The notes beneath the pieces were generated by a model. It had not been told where the DNA came from and did no database searches. It saw only the letters and a program-made list of their open reading frames with translations. The position numbers were made by a program, and so were the translations under genes. This document shows positions 27,662-36,642 of a stretch of DNA of 64,000 bases, piece by piece. Origin of the DNA: an uncultured Nocardioides sp. (GTDB taxonomy: Bacteria; Actinomycetota; Actinomycetes; Propionibacteriales; Nocardioidaceae); assembly GCA_902805885.1 (NCBI GenBank), contig CADCUM010000107.1, positions 1 through 64,000 on the forward strand, in the 5' to 3' direction. Position 1 is the first letter of the stretch. The number at the start of each line of letters is the position of its first letter.

Positions 27662-28009
27662 ATGCCCGACACCGGGGGCAGTCGTCCCACGAGCCAGGCC
27701 CCGATCAACATGCTCCACGACCGGCTCCTCGTCGAGGTCGACCGGGAGGCCGGCGAGCGCCGGTCGGCGGGCGGCATCGTCATCCCCGCCACGGCCGCCA
27801 TGGGCGCCCGCCGCCTCGCGTGGTCCAAGGTGATCGCGGTCGGGCCCCACGTCCGCGCGGTCGAGGTCGGCGACCGCGTCCTCTTCGACCCCGAGGACAA
27901 GGCGGAGGTGGAGGTGCACGCCGAGGTCTACGTCGTCATGCGGGAGCGCGACGTCCACGCGGTCGCCGCCGAGCGCCTCGAGAGCGGCTCGACCGGTCTC
28001 TACCTCTGA
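27662..28009 (+). CDS. GroES-like co-chaperonin fold protein
   Basis: A 115-residue protein with the Cpn10 fold: MLHDRLLVEVDREAGERRSAGGIVIP, a mobile-loop-like segment, VIAVGPHVRAVEVGDRVLFDPEDKAEVEV and a closing VVMRERDVHAV. It is separate from groEL and carries a 16-residue N-terminal extension and an extra C-terminal tail, so it is likely a paralogue of unknown partner rather than the main GroES. It lies 4 bp after the DUF3618 gene and converges on the diguanylate cyclase gene. Confidence 0.82.
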   Translation: MPDTGGSRPTSQAPINMLHDRLLVEVDREAGERRSAGGIVIPATAAMGARRLAWSKVIAVGPHVRAVEVGDRVLFDPEDKAEVEVHAEVYVVMRERDVHAVAAERLESGSTGLYL

Positions 28010-28019
28010 CCCGTCGAGG

Positions 28020-29480
28020 TCAGCGAGTGCCGAGCGCGGCGTGCTTGGCGGCGTACATCGCCGCGTCCGCCGCGGCCACCAGCGCGGGGCCGTCCGGCTC
28101 GGCCGAGGTCGCGATCCCGACCGAGGCCCGGACGTCGATCTCCTGGTCCTCCCACGGGAGGCTGAAGGCGAGGGCTGAGCGCACCCGGTCCGCCACCAGG
28201 TCGGTCGCGGTCGCCGGGACGCGGGCGGCCAGGATGAACTCGTCGCCGCCGAGACGGGCCACGAGGTCCTGGGGACGGGCAGCCGCGCGGAGCCGGTGCC
28301 CGACCTCGACGAGCACCGCGTCCCCGGCCGCGTGGCCGAGGTCGTCGTTGACGCCCTTGAACCCGTCGAGGTCGAGGTAGGTCACCAGCACCACCTCGTC
28401 CTGCCCGAGGTCGGAGAGCTTCTCGGCCAGCCACGGCTGGACGACGCGGCGGGAGGCGCAGCGGGTCAGCGGGTCGGTGTCAGCCTCCGTGCGGGCCTGC
28501 TGCACGGCAGCCTCGCGCTCGACCTCGGCGGCGATCAGCCGGGCGAAGAGCCGCATGGTCGGCAGGTGCGCCTCCACCTGCTCCGCCTCGACCGAGTCAG
28601 CGGCGCAGAGGGTGCCCCAGAGCTGTCCGTCGGCCAGGGCGACCGGCACGGAGACGTAGACCTGGATACGGAGCGATCGAGCGGCGTCGCTGTCGCCCCA
28701 GACCTCGGGGACGTCCGTGGTGCACGCCCGACCCTCGTCCAGGGCGCGCTTGCACAGCGTGTCGTGCCACGGGACGAGCAGCCCCTCGGGCAGCTCGAAG
28801 TCGTCGCGGGTGTTGTTGGAGTAGCGGATCTCCTGGACCCCGTCGTCCTCGTGGACGACCGTGAGGTACGTCGACGCCAGCCCGGTGAGGTCGCCGAGGG
28901 CGCCGAGCAGCGGGCGGCTCAGGCGCTCGACGTCGTGGGCGCCCTCGACCGCCGCCGCGACGGCTGCCAGCCCGGTGGTGGCCTTCGGCTCGGGCTCCGC
29001 CGGGAGCGCGTCGAGGGCCAGCACCAGGGGCGCGACGACCTCGGCGAGGCCGACCAGGACGTCGTGGTCGCGCGCGTTCAGGGACCCGTGCGGCGAGTGG
29101 CCGAGCGCGCACAGCGTGCCGAAGACCTCGCCCTCCGTCGACAGCGGGACCCCCGCGAAGGACACGATCCCGAAGGCTGAGGTCGAGGGCAGAGCCTGCA
29201 GGCTCGCGTCGTCACGGGCGTCCGCGACGATGAACGGGCCGTCGACGACGCGCCCGCACCAGGTGTCCTCGAGCCGCTCGGTCAGCCCCGCGGGTCCCGG
29301 GCGACCGTCGCTGTGCGCGGACAGGCACACCGTGCGGTTGCCTGCACCGTCCAGGACGCTGATGAAGGCGATGTCCATCCCGAGCTGCTCGCAGACCAGC
29401 GTCAGGAGTCGCCGGAGCGCGTCTCGCGGCTCGCCGGCGACGAGGCGGGCGAGTCCCTGGAGGGTGGGCACGGTGGTCAC
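28020..29480 (-). CDS. Diguanylate cyclase with two GAF domains
   Basis: A soluble 486-residue protein making cyclic di-GMP. GAF domains span about 15-155 and 170-325; the GGDEF domain spans about 330-480. The active site ARLGGDEFILA is intact, and RPQD lies five residues before it, forming the product-inhibition I-site. The N-terminal GAF carries WCGRVVDGPFIVADAR, the pattern of GAF domains fused to GGDEF in actinobacteria. No EAL domain is present. CAGGAT six bases before the GTG suggests leaderless expression. The GAF ligand is unknown. Confidence 0.93.
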   Translation of the reverse strand: MTTVPTLQGLARLVAGEPRDALRRLLTLVCEQLGMDIAFISVLDGAGNRTVCLSAHSDGRPGPAGLTERLEDTWCGRVVDGPFIVADARDDASLQALPSTSAFGIVSFAGVPLSTEGEVFGTLCALGHSPHGSLNARDHDVLVGLAEVVAPLVLALDALPAEPEPKATTGLAAVAAAVEGAHDVERLSRPLLGALGDLTGLASTYLTVVHEDDGVQEIRYSNNTRDDFELPEGLLVPWHDTLCKRALDEGRACTTDVPEVWGDSDAARSLRIQVYVSVPVALADGQLWGTLCAADSVEAEQVEAHLPTMRLFARLIAAEVEREAAVQQARTEADTDPLTRCASRRVVQPWLAEKLSDLGQDEVVLVTYLDLDGFKGVNDDLGHAAGDAVLVEVGHRLRAAARPQDLVARLGGDEFILAARVPATATDLVADRVRSALAFSLPWEDQEIDVRASVGIATSAEPDGPALVAAADAAMYAAKHAALGTR

Positions 29481-29605
29481 GGAGTCATCCTGTGGGAGAT
29501 CTGTGTCCGGCGTGTGGACTTCGCTGATCTCTGTCCGGTCGCGTCATTGCGCCGTGGCCCGTTCGGGCCATCGGTGAGCACCGGCGCGGCCCCTAGGCTG
29601 CCGCC

Positions 29606-30985
29606 GTGGCCTACCTCGTCAAGCAGTCCCACCGCGCGCCGGCGGTGACCGAGCCCGTCCCGGTCGACGAGTCCCTCCCGCGGGTGTGCGTCATCGGTGC
29701 GGGCTCGTCGGGCATCGCAGCAGCGAAGCAGCTCCACCTCGCCGGTGTGCCGTTCGACTGCTTCGAGAAGGGCAGCGCGATCGGCGGCACCTGGGTCCTC
29801 CGCAACCCCAACGGCCAGTCGGCCTGCTACGAGACGCTCGAGATCAACACCTCGTGCCCGCGGATGGCCTTCTCCGACTTCCCGATGCCCGAGGACTACC
29901 CGCCGTACGCCCGTCACGACCAGGTGCGGGCCTACTTCGAGCAGTACGTCGACCACTTCGGGTTCCGCCACACGATCACGTTCGACACCGAGGTCGAGGC
30001 GGTGACCCGCGCCGGCGACGGACGCTGGGACGTGCGCACGCGGGGACCTGCCGGGACGAGGACTGCGACCTACGACGCGGTCCTCGTGGCCAACGGGCAC
30101 CACTGGGACCCGCGCTGGCCCGAGCCGGCCTACCCGGGCACCTTCGACGGTGAGCAGATCCACGCCCACGACTACCGGTCCGGCGACCAGCTCGGGGGCC
30201 GCGACGTGGTGGTCGTCGGTGGCGGCAACTCGGCCATGGACATCGCCGTCGAGGCGTCGCACCGCGCGCGGTCGACGACCTGGTCGGTGCGCCGGACCGA
30301 GTGGGTGCTGCGCAAGTTCGCGCTGGGCCGACCGAGCGACCAGGTCGCCCTGCCGGGCTGGATGCCGTGGTGGGTCACGGCGGCCAGGCTCCGGATCGGT
30401 GCCGCCCTCGCCGGCGACATGACGAGGTACGGCCTCCCGAAGCCCGCGCACGCGCCCGGTCAGTCCCACCCCGTCCAGTCCGAGCAGATCCGCGCCCGGC
30501 TCGCGGCCGGTGCGATCACGGCGAAGCCGGGCATCGAGCGCCTCGACGGCGACCGGGTGGTGTTCGTGGACGGCTCCTCGGCGGTCGCCGACCTGCTGGT
30601 CTGGGCGACCGGCTACCTCGTGTCGTTCCCGTTCCTCGACCCGGGGCTCGTGCAGGCCCGTGACAACGACCTGCCGCTGTGGAAGCGCACGGTGCACCCG
30701 GACCTGCCCGGGCTCTTCTTCATCGGCCTCCTCCAGCCGGTCGGCGCCGTCATGCCGCTCGCCGAGGCCCAGTCCGCCTGGGTGACCGAGATGCTCACCG
30801 GCGCCTACCTCCCGCCGGACGACGACACCATCCGCTCCCAGATGCTCGCCGAGCACGCCCGCAACACCCGGCAGTTCTACGCCTCCCCCCGCCACACCAT
30901 GGAGGTGGACTTCGACCACTTCCTCTGGGACCTCGGGCGCGAGCGCAGCCGCGGTCGGCGCCGGGCTGCCGCCGTACCCGCCTGA
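29606..30985 (+). CDS. Flavin-containing monooxygenase
   Basis: A 459-residue class B flavoprotein monooxygenase. The FAD-binding motif VIGAGSSGIAAAKQL (about 31), the FMO fingerprint FDGEQIHAHDY (F-x-G-x3-H-x3-Y, about 181-191), the NADPH motif VVVGGGNSAMDIAVEA and the ATG-containing LLVWATGYLVSFPF are all present. Members oxidise N or S heteroatoms, or act as Baeyer-Villiger enzymes. TAGGCT six bases before the GTG suggests leaderless transcription. The substrate cannot be named. Confidence 0.9.
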   Translation: MAYLVKQSHRAPAVTEPVPVDESLPRVCVIGAGSSGIAAAKQLHLAGVPFDCFEKGSAIGGTWVLRNPNGQSACYETLEINTSCPRMAFSDFPMPEDYPPYARHDQVRAYFEQYVDHFGFRHTITFDTEVEAVTRAGDGRWDVRTRGPAGTRTATYDAVLVANGHHWDPRWPEPAYPGTFDGEQIHAHDYRSGDQLGGRDVVVVGGGNSAMDIAVEASHRARSTTWSVRRTEWVLRKFALGRPSDQVALPGWMPWWVTAARLRIGAALAGDMTRYGLPKPAHAPGQSHPVQSEQIRARLAAGAITAKPGIERLDGDRVVFVDGSSAVADLLVWATGYLVSFPFLDPGLVQARDNDLPLWKRTVHPDLPGLFFIGLLQPVGAVMPLAEAQSAWVTEMLTGAYLPPDDDTIRSQMLAEHARNTRQFYASPRHTMEVDFDHFLWDLGRERSRGRRRAAAVPA

Positions 30986-31007
30986 GCGCGCCTGTACGGT
31001 CACGCGC

Positions 31008-31604
31008 GTGGATCGACACTTCCTCGTCCGCCGCACCCTCGCGCGGCTGCTGCTGGGAGCCGCCCGCTGGCGGGCCGTCGGGGTCGTCCCCGAGCGCAGC
31101 GTGCTCGTCGGCGCGCCGCACACCTCCAACTGGGACTGGGTGGTCACCCTCCTGCTCTCCTGGCGGTACGGCATCCGCATCCGCCTGCTGGTGAAGAAGG
31201 AGATGTTCCGTGGCCCGCTGGGCCGGCTGCTCGCGGCGACCGGGTCCGTGGCCCTGGACCGGGCCAACCCGGCGGCGACCGTCCGCGCGCTGGTCGAGGA
31301 GTCGCGGAGCGACGAGCCCTGGCTGCTCGGCATCGCGGCCGAGGGGACGCGCAGCCGGGGGGAGTACTGGAAGTCGGGCTTCTACCGGATCGCGCAGCAG
31401 ACCGGGCTCCCGATCACCCTCGCGTTCCTCGACGCCCCGTCCCGCACGGTCGGCTGGGGTCCGACGTTCCACCCCAGCGGCGACGTCCGTGCCGACATGG
31501 ACATGATCCGGGCGTTCTACGCCGACAAGACGGGCTTCAGGCCGGAGGGCTTCACGCCGCCGCGCCTGCGCGAGGAGCCGCCGGGAGCGGTCGAGGAGGG
31601 GTGA
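31008..31604 (+). CDS. Lysophospholipid-type acyltransferase
   Basis: A 198-residue PlsC-like acyltransferase. The catalytic H-x4-D is HTSNWD (about 38-43), and the acceptor-site EGTR box is IAAEGTRSRGEYWKSGFYRIA. It is at the short end for 1-acylglycerol-3-phosphate acyltransferases and lacks a clear N-terminal anchor, so it may act on another lipid. TACGGT seven bases before the GTG fits a leaderless start. It follows the FMO gene by 22 bp. Confidence 0.85.
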   Translation: MDRHFLVRRTLARLLLGAARWRAVGVVPERSVLVGAPHTSNWDWVVTLLLSWRYGIRIRLLVKKEMFRGPLGRLLAATGSVALDRANPAATVRALVEESRSDEPWLLGIAAEGTRSRGEYWKSGFYRIAQQTGLPITLAFLDAPSRTVGWGPTFHPSGDVRADMDMIRAFYADKTGFRPEGFTPPRLREEPPGAVEEG

Positions 31605-31689
31605 ACCCTCGCTCCATCCGTGCGGGTGGGGCCGAGTGGCTGCGCTGCCGCCGCGAGGCTAGGTTGGCGGAAAACGGAAGGAGCACATC

Positions 31690-31839
31690 ATGGGATTTCT
31701 CCTGTGGATCATCGCCGTCATCCTCGTGATCGCCGGCATTTTCTCGCTGATCCGGGGTCAGGTGCTGTGGGGCATCGTCCTGATCGTCGTCGGGCTGCTG
31801 GTCGGCCCCGGTGGTTACAGCATCTTCCAAGGCAGGTAG
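31690..31839 (+). CDS. 49-residue GPGG-motif small membrane protein
   Basis: A short gene with two hydrophobic helices (about 3-20 and 27-38) around a short RGQ turn, ending GLLVGPGGYSIFQGR. The GPGGYSIF ending is the hallmark of the actinobacterial GPGG small membrane protein group. A good ribosome site (GGAAGGAG) lies about 8 bases before the ATG, and TAGGTT at about 31661 may be its -10. A strong hairpin follows the stop. The function is unknown; size and conservation suggest a membrane-stress or structural role. Confidence 0.85.
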   Translation: MGFLLWIIAVILVIAGIFSLIRGQVLWGIVLIVVGLLVGPGGYSIFQGR

Positions 31840-31858
31840 CACGCCCGCACGACTACGC

Positions 31859-31883
31859 AGGCCGGTCCCTCGGGGACCGGCCT
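31859..31883 (+). terminator. Terminator hairpin after the small membrane protein
   Basis: AGGCCGGTCCC and GGGACCGGCCT pair perfectly around TCG, followed by TCGTCGTT. It ends the single-gene GPGG transcript. Confidence 0.75.
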
Positions 31884-31975
31884 TCGTCGTTCCACCAGGG
31901 GGGTGCTCCTGCTCTCACCGGGTACCTGAGGGGCTCGTCGAAGCGGTGCGTCGCATGCGCCGCACAGGAGGAACC

Positions 31976-32731
31976 ATGACCACGAAGGTTCAGAAGAGCA
32001 TCACGGTCGACGTCCCGGTCAGCACGGCGTACAACCAGTGGACCCAGTTCGAGGAGTTCCCCCAGTTCATGGGCGGCGTCCAGAAGGTGGAGCAGCTGGA
32101 CGACAAGCGCCTCCACTGGGTCGCCGAGATCGCCGGCGTGAAGCGCGAGTGGTACGCCAACATCCTCGAGCAGCGCACGGACGAGAAGGTCGCATGGGCC
32201 GCCACCGAGGGCGCCACCAACGCCGGGGCGGTCACGTTCGCCGCCAACGGCGCCGGCCGCACCCTGGTGACGCTCGACCTCGAGTACGAGCCCGAGGGCC
32301 TGGTCGAGAAGGCCGGCGACGCGCTGAACATCGTCGAGCGCCAGGCCGAGTCCGACCTCGACAAGTTCAAGCAGTTCATCGAGTCCCGTGGCAACGAGAC
32401 CGGCGCCTGGCGTGGTGAGGTCGCGGGCCAGGCCGGCACCCCGGGCGTCGAGGCGGCCAGCGCGTCGCAGGGCGACAGCGGCAAGAGTGGCATCTCCGGC
32501 AAGGCCGCGGTAGCGGGCGTCGCCGCCGTCGCCGCCGCTGCTGCCGTGGCCAAGAAGAGCGGTTCGTCCGACGACACCACGACCGACGTCGAGGCTGTCG
32601 AGGTCGTCACCCCGCCCGCGCCCGTGACCGATGAGGTCGTGGTCGACGAGGTCGTCGTCGTGGACGACACCGCCACGCCGCCCCACGGCGACCCGCTGCG
32701 CGACCAGGGCACCGGCGACACGCTGCGCTGA
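31976..32731 (+). CDS. SRPBCC (polyketide cyclase-like) protein with acidic tail
   Basis: A 251-residue protein. Residues 1-142 are a START/SRPBCC fold: KVQKSITVDVPVSTAYNQWTQFEEFPQFM, HWVAEIAGVKREWYANI and a C-terminal helix with AESDLDKFKQFIE. Residues 143-251 are a low-complexity tail: Gly/Ser/Ala-rich, a run of alanines and valines (about 178-198), then an acidic Val/Asp/Glu-rich end. Members of the ribosome-associated toxin RatA/coenzyme Q-binding group bind hydrophobic ligands, but the tail is atypical. AGGAGGA gives a strong ribosome site. A 15-bp hairpin follows. Confidence 0.82.
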   Translation: MTTKVQKSITVDVPVSTAYNQWTQFEEFPQFMGGVQKVEQLDDKRLHWVAEIAGVKREWYANILEQRTDEKVAWAATEGATNAGAVTFAANGAGRTLVTLDLEYEPEGLVEKAGDALNIVERQAESDLDKFKQFIESRGNETGAWRGEVAGQAGTPGVEAASASQGDSGKSGISGKAAVAGVAAVAAAAAVAKKSGSSDDTTTDVEAVEVVTPPAPVTDEVVVDEVVVVDDTATPPHGDPLRDQGTGDTLR

Positions 32732-32745
32732 CCCGCACCCGATGC

Positions 32746-32777
32746 CGAGGAGCCGGCCCCGCGGGGCCGGCTCCTCG
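32746..32777 (+). terminator. Terminator hairpin after the SRPBCC gene
   Basis: CGAGGAGCCGGCCCC and GGGGCCGGCTCCTCG form a 15-bp perfect stem with a very short loop, 15 bases after the SRPBCC stop codon. Confidence 0.75.
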
Positions 32778-32882
32778 TGCGTCCGCTCCGCACCGGGGAC
32801 TGCCGAGCGGGGAGCACCGGCCGTCCTCGGATGCACTCTTTCGGATGACGACGCGGTCGGCGACGATCGGGAGGATGGCGTC

Positions 32883-33893
32883 GTGCTGCAGGCCCTGACC
32901 GACCGCGACCGGGACCTCGCGGTGCCGTACCACCTGCTGCTGGGTCCGGACACGCACGGCGTGACGCAGTACGCCGGCGTGGTCGCCGGCGCCGCGGGTG
33001 CCCCCGTGGCACGCGACGTCACGCAGCTCCTCGCCGGCCAGCCGGTCCACGTCCACGTCACCGACCGCCTGCTCTCACGCGACCCGGCCGCCGCCGCCGC
33101 GGCGGTCGAGACGCTGGCCCGCAAGGTGCGCCTGACGCTGACGCTCCACGACGTCCCGCAGCCCACGGACGGGCCGGTGTTCCATGCCCGCGCGCGGGCG
33201 TACCGGCGGATGGTCACGGCGAGCCGCGCGTGGGCCACCAACTCCTGGCACGAGCACGCGCTCGTCGGCCGGTGGTGCGCGCCCGACGCCCGAGGCGCGG
33301 TGATCCCGCTGCCCGTCCTCCGCACCGGCGGCTCGGAGGTGTCCACCGTGGAGGTCGTCGACGCGCTGCTCGGCGGCCTGTTCGGCTTCGTCTATCCCGG
33401 CAAGGGCCACCGCCAGGCCGTGCGGGCGGCAGCTGCCCTCCGCCGGGCTGGGACCCTGGCACGGGTGCGTGTCCTCGGGGGTGCCGCACCAGGACACGAC
33501 GACGAGGTCGAGGAGCTCGTGCGGTCGAGCCGTGCGCGCGGGGTGCCGGTCGAGGTCACCGGTCGCGTCCCCGAGACCCAGCTGGTTCGCGCGCTGCGCC
33601 GAGTGGCCGTTCCCGTGGTCGCGCACCGCAACGTGTCGGCGTCCGCGAGCCTCAACTCCTGGATCGCCGCTGGGCGGCGTCCTCTGGTGCGCGACGGCGC
33701 CTACGCCCGCGAGATGGCAGAGCTCCGGCCCGGGACGATCACCATCTTCGACGACTCGACCCTGGTCCCGCGCCTCGAGGCGGCGCTGCACCGACCCGCC
33801 ACGACGTGGACCACGCCCGGGACCGACCTCGGCCCGAGCCTCGAGGACACCGCAGCGGCGTACCGCGCGTGGTGGGCCTCGGTGGACGCGTGA
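32883..33893 (+). CDS. GT-B fold glycosyltransferase-like protein
   Basis: A 336-residue cytosolic protein with two Rossmann-like halves. The first has DRDLAVPYHLLLGPDTHGVTQYA and LTLTLHDVPQP; the second has GLFGFVYPGKGHRQAVRAAAAL (a nucleotide-sugar region), LGGAAPGHDDEVEELV and VTGRVPETQLVRALRRV. This is the layout of family-4-like glycosyltransferases, although the classical E-x7-E motif is weak (RDGAYAREMAELRPG may stand in). It overlaps the GT2 gene by GTGA, so the two probably act on one glycan. GGGAGGA serves as ribosome site for the GTG at 32883. Confidence 0.7.
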   Translation: MLQALTDRDRDLAVPYHLLLGPDTHGVTQYAGVVAGAAGAPVARDVTQLLAGQPVHVHVTDRLLSRDPAAAAAAVETLARKVRLTLTLHDVPQPTDGPVFHARARAYRRMVTASRAWATNSWHEHALVGRWCAPDARGAVIPLPVLRTGGSEVSTVEVVDALLGGLFGFVYPGKGHRQAVRAAAALRRAGTLARVRVLGGAAPGHDDEVEELVRSSRARGVPVEVTGRVPETQLVRALRRVAVPVVAHRNVSASASLNSWIAAGRRPLVRDGAYAREMAELRPGTITIFDDSTLVPRLEAALHRPATTWTTPGTDLGPSLEDTAAAYRAWWASVDA

Positions 33894-35161
33894 CCGCGCC
33901 GCCGTACGGCACGAGCGTGGTGGGCAACCGCTGGGACCTCGCGCCCGGCGACGCACCCCGGCGGACCGTGTCGGTCGTCGTGGCCCACTACGAGCAGCAG
34001 GCCGAGCTCGACCGCACGCTGGCAGCGCTCCGCCGCCAGACTCGGGAGCCGGACGAGGTGGTGGTCACCGACGACGGGTCACGGGTCGCGCCGGACGTCC
34101 CACCCGGCGTGCGGCTGGTGCGACAGCACGACGACGGCTTCCGGGCCGCGGCGGCACGCAACCGCGGGGTGGCGGCGAGCACCGGCGCGGACCTGGTGCT
34201 GCTCGACGCCGACACGACTCCCGAGCCCGAGCTGGTCGAGCGGATGGTGGAGCTCCCCGAGGCCCTGCCCGAGGCCCTGGTCGTCGGGCGCCGCCGGCAC
34301 GCCGACCTCACCGGTGTCGGCCCCGCCGACAACGTCGAGGAGGTGGCGCCGCGGCGCGAGCTGCCCGAGCCGGAGTGGCTGCGCACGGCGTACACCCGGA
34401 CCCGCAACCTGCTGGACGCGGATGGGACCGCCCACCGCTTCGCCATCAGCGCGGTCCTCGCGTGCAGCCGGTGGTGGTACGACGAGATCGGCGGCTTCGA
34501 CGAGGACTTCCGCGCCTACGGGGGCGAGGACTGGGAGCTCGCGCACCGTTCCTGGACCGCAGGCGGGCTGCTGGCCCACCGCCCGGACGCGGTGGCGTGG
34601 CACGACGGCCCGGACGCCGGTGCCCGCGACCGCGACCCGGACGCTCGCCTGGCGGAGACGGTCGCGGTGGCCGACCGCACGTCGGCGGGAGGGACGACCT
34701 GGCGCGGGCTGGCACGCGGCCCGGTGGACGCCGTCATGACCTGCGCCCCCGGGCTGGGGGACACCGAGCTGCTCGTCACCGTCGACTCGTTCCTCGCCGC
34801 GGTGCCGCGGGCCGTCGTCCGGCTCGGGGAGCGCCATCGCGCCCTCGTCGGCACGGACCCCCGGGCCGTCTCCGCCGACGACGGCGTGCCCGGCCACGCC
34901 CGGACGCATCTCGTCGTACGGCGCGGGCTGACCGGCGACGCTGCGGCCTGGACCTCGCTCCTTGCCGGTCTCGACGGCTGCGCCGCCACCCGGGACGTCG
35001 CGGGCTGCGCGGAGCTGCAGGACCTGCGGCTCCTCCGCCGGGCTGCTCGGTGGGGGCGCCCGGAGCTCGCACCTGCGGGGCCTCCGCTCGAGACCCGGCT
35101 GCGCCCGTGGACCGGTGAGGTCACGCTCGAGGCGTGGCTGGGCGGCTGGGCCGGCGGCTGA
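33890..35161 (+). CDS. Family 2 glycosyltransferase with GT7-like C-lobe
   Basis: A 423-residue GT-A enzyme. SVVVAHYEQQAELDRTLAAL opens the fold; VTDDGS and the metal-binding VLLDADTTPEPELVERM (DxD) follow. GGFDEDFRAYGGEDWELAHR (about 200-215) is the galactosyltransferase-type acceptor motif. A further 150 residues without clear homology follow the catalytic domain. It is coupled to the GT-B-like gene by a four-base overlap. Together they probably build a polysaccharide or glycolipid, but no polymer-export genes lie nearby. Confidence 0.85.
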   Translation: MTAPPYGTSVVGNRWDLAPGDAPRRTVSVVVAHYEQQAELDRTLAALRRQTREPDEVVVTDDGSRVAPDVPPGVRLVRQHDDGFRAAAARNRGVAASTGADLVLLDADTTPEPELVERMVELPEALPEALVVGRRRHADLTGVGPADNVEEVAPRRELPEPEWLRTAYTRTRNLLDADGTAHRFAISAVLACSRWWYDEIGGFDEDFRAYGGEDWELAHRSWTAGGLLAHRPDAVAWHDGPDAGARDRDPDARLAETVAVADRTSAGGTTWRGLARGPVDAVMTCAPGLGDTELLVTVDSFLAAVPRAVVRLGERHRALVGTDPRAVSADDGVPGHARTHLVVRRGLTGDAAAWTSLLAGLDGCAATRDVAGCAELQDLRLLRRAARWGRPELAPAGPPLETRLRPWTGEVTLEAWLGGWAGG

Positions 35162-35186
35162 CGGCCGGCCTCCTCGTGCATCGGTA

Positions 35187-35212
35187 GCCATCAGGGACTC
35201 GGACCCCGAACC
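35187..35212. repeat. 26-bp near-copy of the tRNA-Lys 3' end (att-like)
   Basis: GCCATCAGGGACTCG-G-ACCCCGAACC matches 39252-39277, the 3' end of tRNA-Lys, at 25 of 26 positions and in the same orientation. The match includes the T arm. Short direct repeats of a tRNA 3' end are typical of attachment sites left by integrative elements. Confidence 0.75.
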
Positions 35213-35241
35213 GCTCGATCGACGAGGCCAGGTGGCCGGGG

Positions 35242-36591
35242 TCAGGCGAGGAACAGCAGCAGCAGACCGCCCACGGTGTAGAGGATCATCACCGCGAGCA
35301 GCGGCAGCTGCCCCCGTAGTGCAGCGTCGGCCGGCAACAGACGCACCGCGCGGTCGTGGGCGCTGACCACGCCGAGGACGTGTCCGGTGACCACGGCGAT
35401 CACCTGCGTCGTCGCGATCGCGGTCGGGTGCGCGAGCAGGTCGTTGGAGACGCCGAGGTCGGCGGTCCCGAACACGTTCCATCCCCGAGCCAGCGGGTCC
35501 GACAGCCGAACGATCGTCTGCTGTCCGACGATGACCAGGAGCGTCAGGTAGTGCGCGACGACGTACCCCACGATGATCGGCACCAGGGAGTGCGCGTACC
35601 GGTCGGGCAGGGCCCTCAGGTGCGCGGTGGGCCTGTCGCCCGCGAGCCCGGAGGCCATCGCCGCCCCCGAGAAGGTGATGAAGACGAACAGGCAGCAGGC
35701 GGACAGTCCCAGCGTCTCCAGCAGCACCTGGTCGAGCGACGAGGACTGCACCGGCCCGATCCACGCGGTGGTGCTCTGGATGCTGTCGAACGCCGTGGAC
35801 CCGAGCAGCACCGCCATGGCGGCCGTCAGGCCCGGTGCGGGTCGCATGCCGTCGAGGTTCGCCAGCGGGTTGCGCGCCACCAGCGCGCCGTCGGTCCGGC
35901 GTCCGAAGGGCGAGAGCCGGCCGATGACGGAGGAGTACATCTCGAACGGGTCGGCGCGGGCGAACCAGCGTGTGCCGTACACCGATGCACCGAGGATCAT
36001 CGCCGACGCGTACAGCGCGAACCACAGGCGAAGTGGTCCCAGTCTGGACGGGTCCGGCGCGACGAGCTCCAGCCACACGAAGGCGTACAGCCCGAAGGTC
36101 GCCGGCCACTGACCGAGCCAGCGCGGCAGGTCCCGGGGGCTGGCGTCGGGATCGGTCCGCGACAACAGGGCCAGCACCCGGTGCAGGGTGCGCACCGGGT
36201 TCACCACCGGCCAGACCGGACCGACCAGCACCGAGACGGCGACGAGGCCGACCCAGAGCAGGACGTAGACGACTCCGAAGGTCGGGTTCTCGAGCGAGTC
36301 GGGGCCGAGCGAGGCGGCGACGGCCACGTACAGCGCGAAGGCCAGGACCAGTGTCCGCAGGACCCACCGGGTGACCAGGGAGTCGACCAGGCGGGTCAGG
36401 AACGGGGGCAGGGGACGGCCGGACTCGTCGCCGCGGAACCTGGGACGTCGCCAGGCAAGGCCCAGGACGACGAAGGACACCACCAGGGCGAGCACGGCGC
36501 CCGTCACCGCGAAGCTCAGCGGGATCGGTAGCGGCTCCACGGTGGGGACGCCGTGCGCCAGCAGCCGGTCACCCGCGCCGGCGCGTGTCAT
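35242..36591 (-). CDS. Polytopic membrane protein, function unknown
   Basis: A 449-residue protein with about ten hydrophobic helices (around 25-45, 76-95, 105-125, 165-180, 190-210, 255-275, 300-325, 345-370, 400-420, 430-448). Conserved-looking polar spots include VGPVWPVVNPVRTLHRV, YGTRWFARADPFEMYSSVIGRLSPFG and RNPLANLDGM. I recall similar actinobacterial proteins automatically labelled fenitrothion hydrolase; I would not rely on that label because no hydrolase motif is visible. It lies in the segment bounded by tRNA-Lys and its partial copy. GGGAG before the ATG gives the start. Confidence 0.6.
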   Translation of the reverse strand: MTRAGAGDRLLAHGVPTVEPLPIPLSFAVTGAVLALVVSFVVLGLAWRRPRFRGDESGRPLPPFLTRLVDSLVTRWVLRTLVLAFALYVAVAASLGPDSLENPTFGVVYVLLWVGLVAVSVLVGPVWPVVNPVRTLHRVLALLSRTDPDASPRDLPRWLGQWPATFGLYAFVWLELVAPDPSRLGPLRLWFALYASAMILGASVYGTRWFARADPFEMYSSVIGRLSPFGRRTDGALVARNPLANLDGMRPAPGLTAAMAVLLGSTAFDSIQSTTAWIGPVQSSSLDQVLLETLGLSACCLFVFITFSGAAMASGLAGDRPTAHLRALPDRYAHSLVPIIVGYVVAHYLTLLVIVGQQTIVRLSDPLARGWNVFGTADLGVSNDLLAHPTAIATTQVIAVVTGHVLGVVSAHDRAVRLLPADAALRGQLPLLAVMILYTVGGLLLLFLA

Positions 36592-36642
36592 CCCGGCTCC
36601 CGGTCGTCGTCAGACCAGGGCCTGCTCACGTCTCGTACGGGC

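Noticed and set aside
27662-28009. Main groES gene
   Set aside because: It lacks groEL next to it and has extra N- and C-terminal segments, so it is treated as a GroES-like paralogue.
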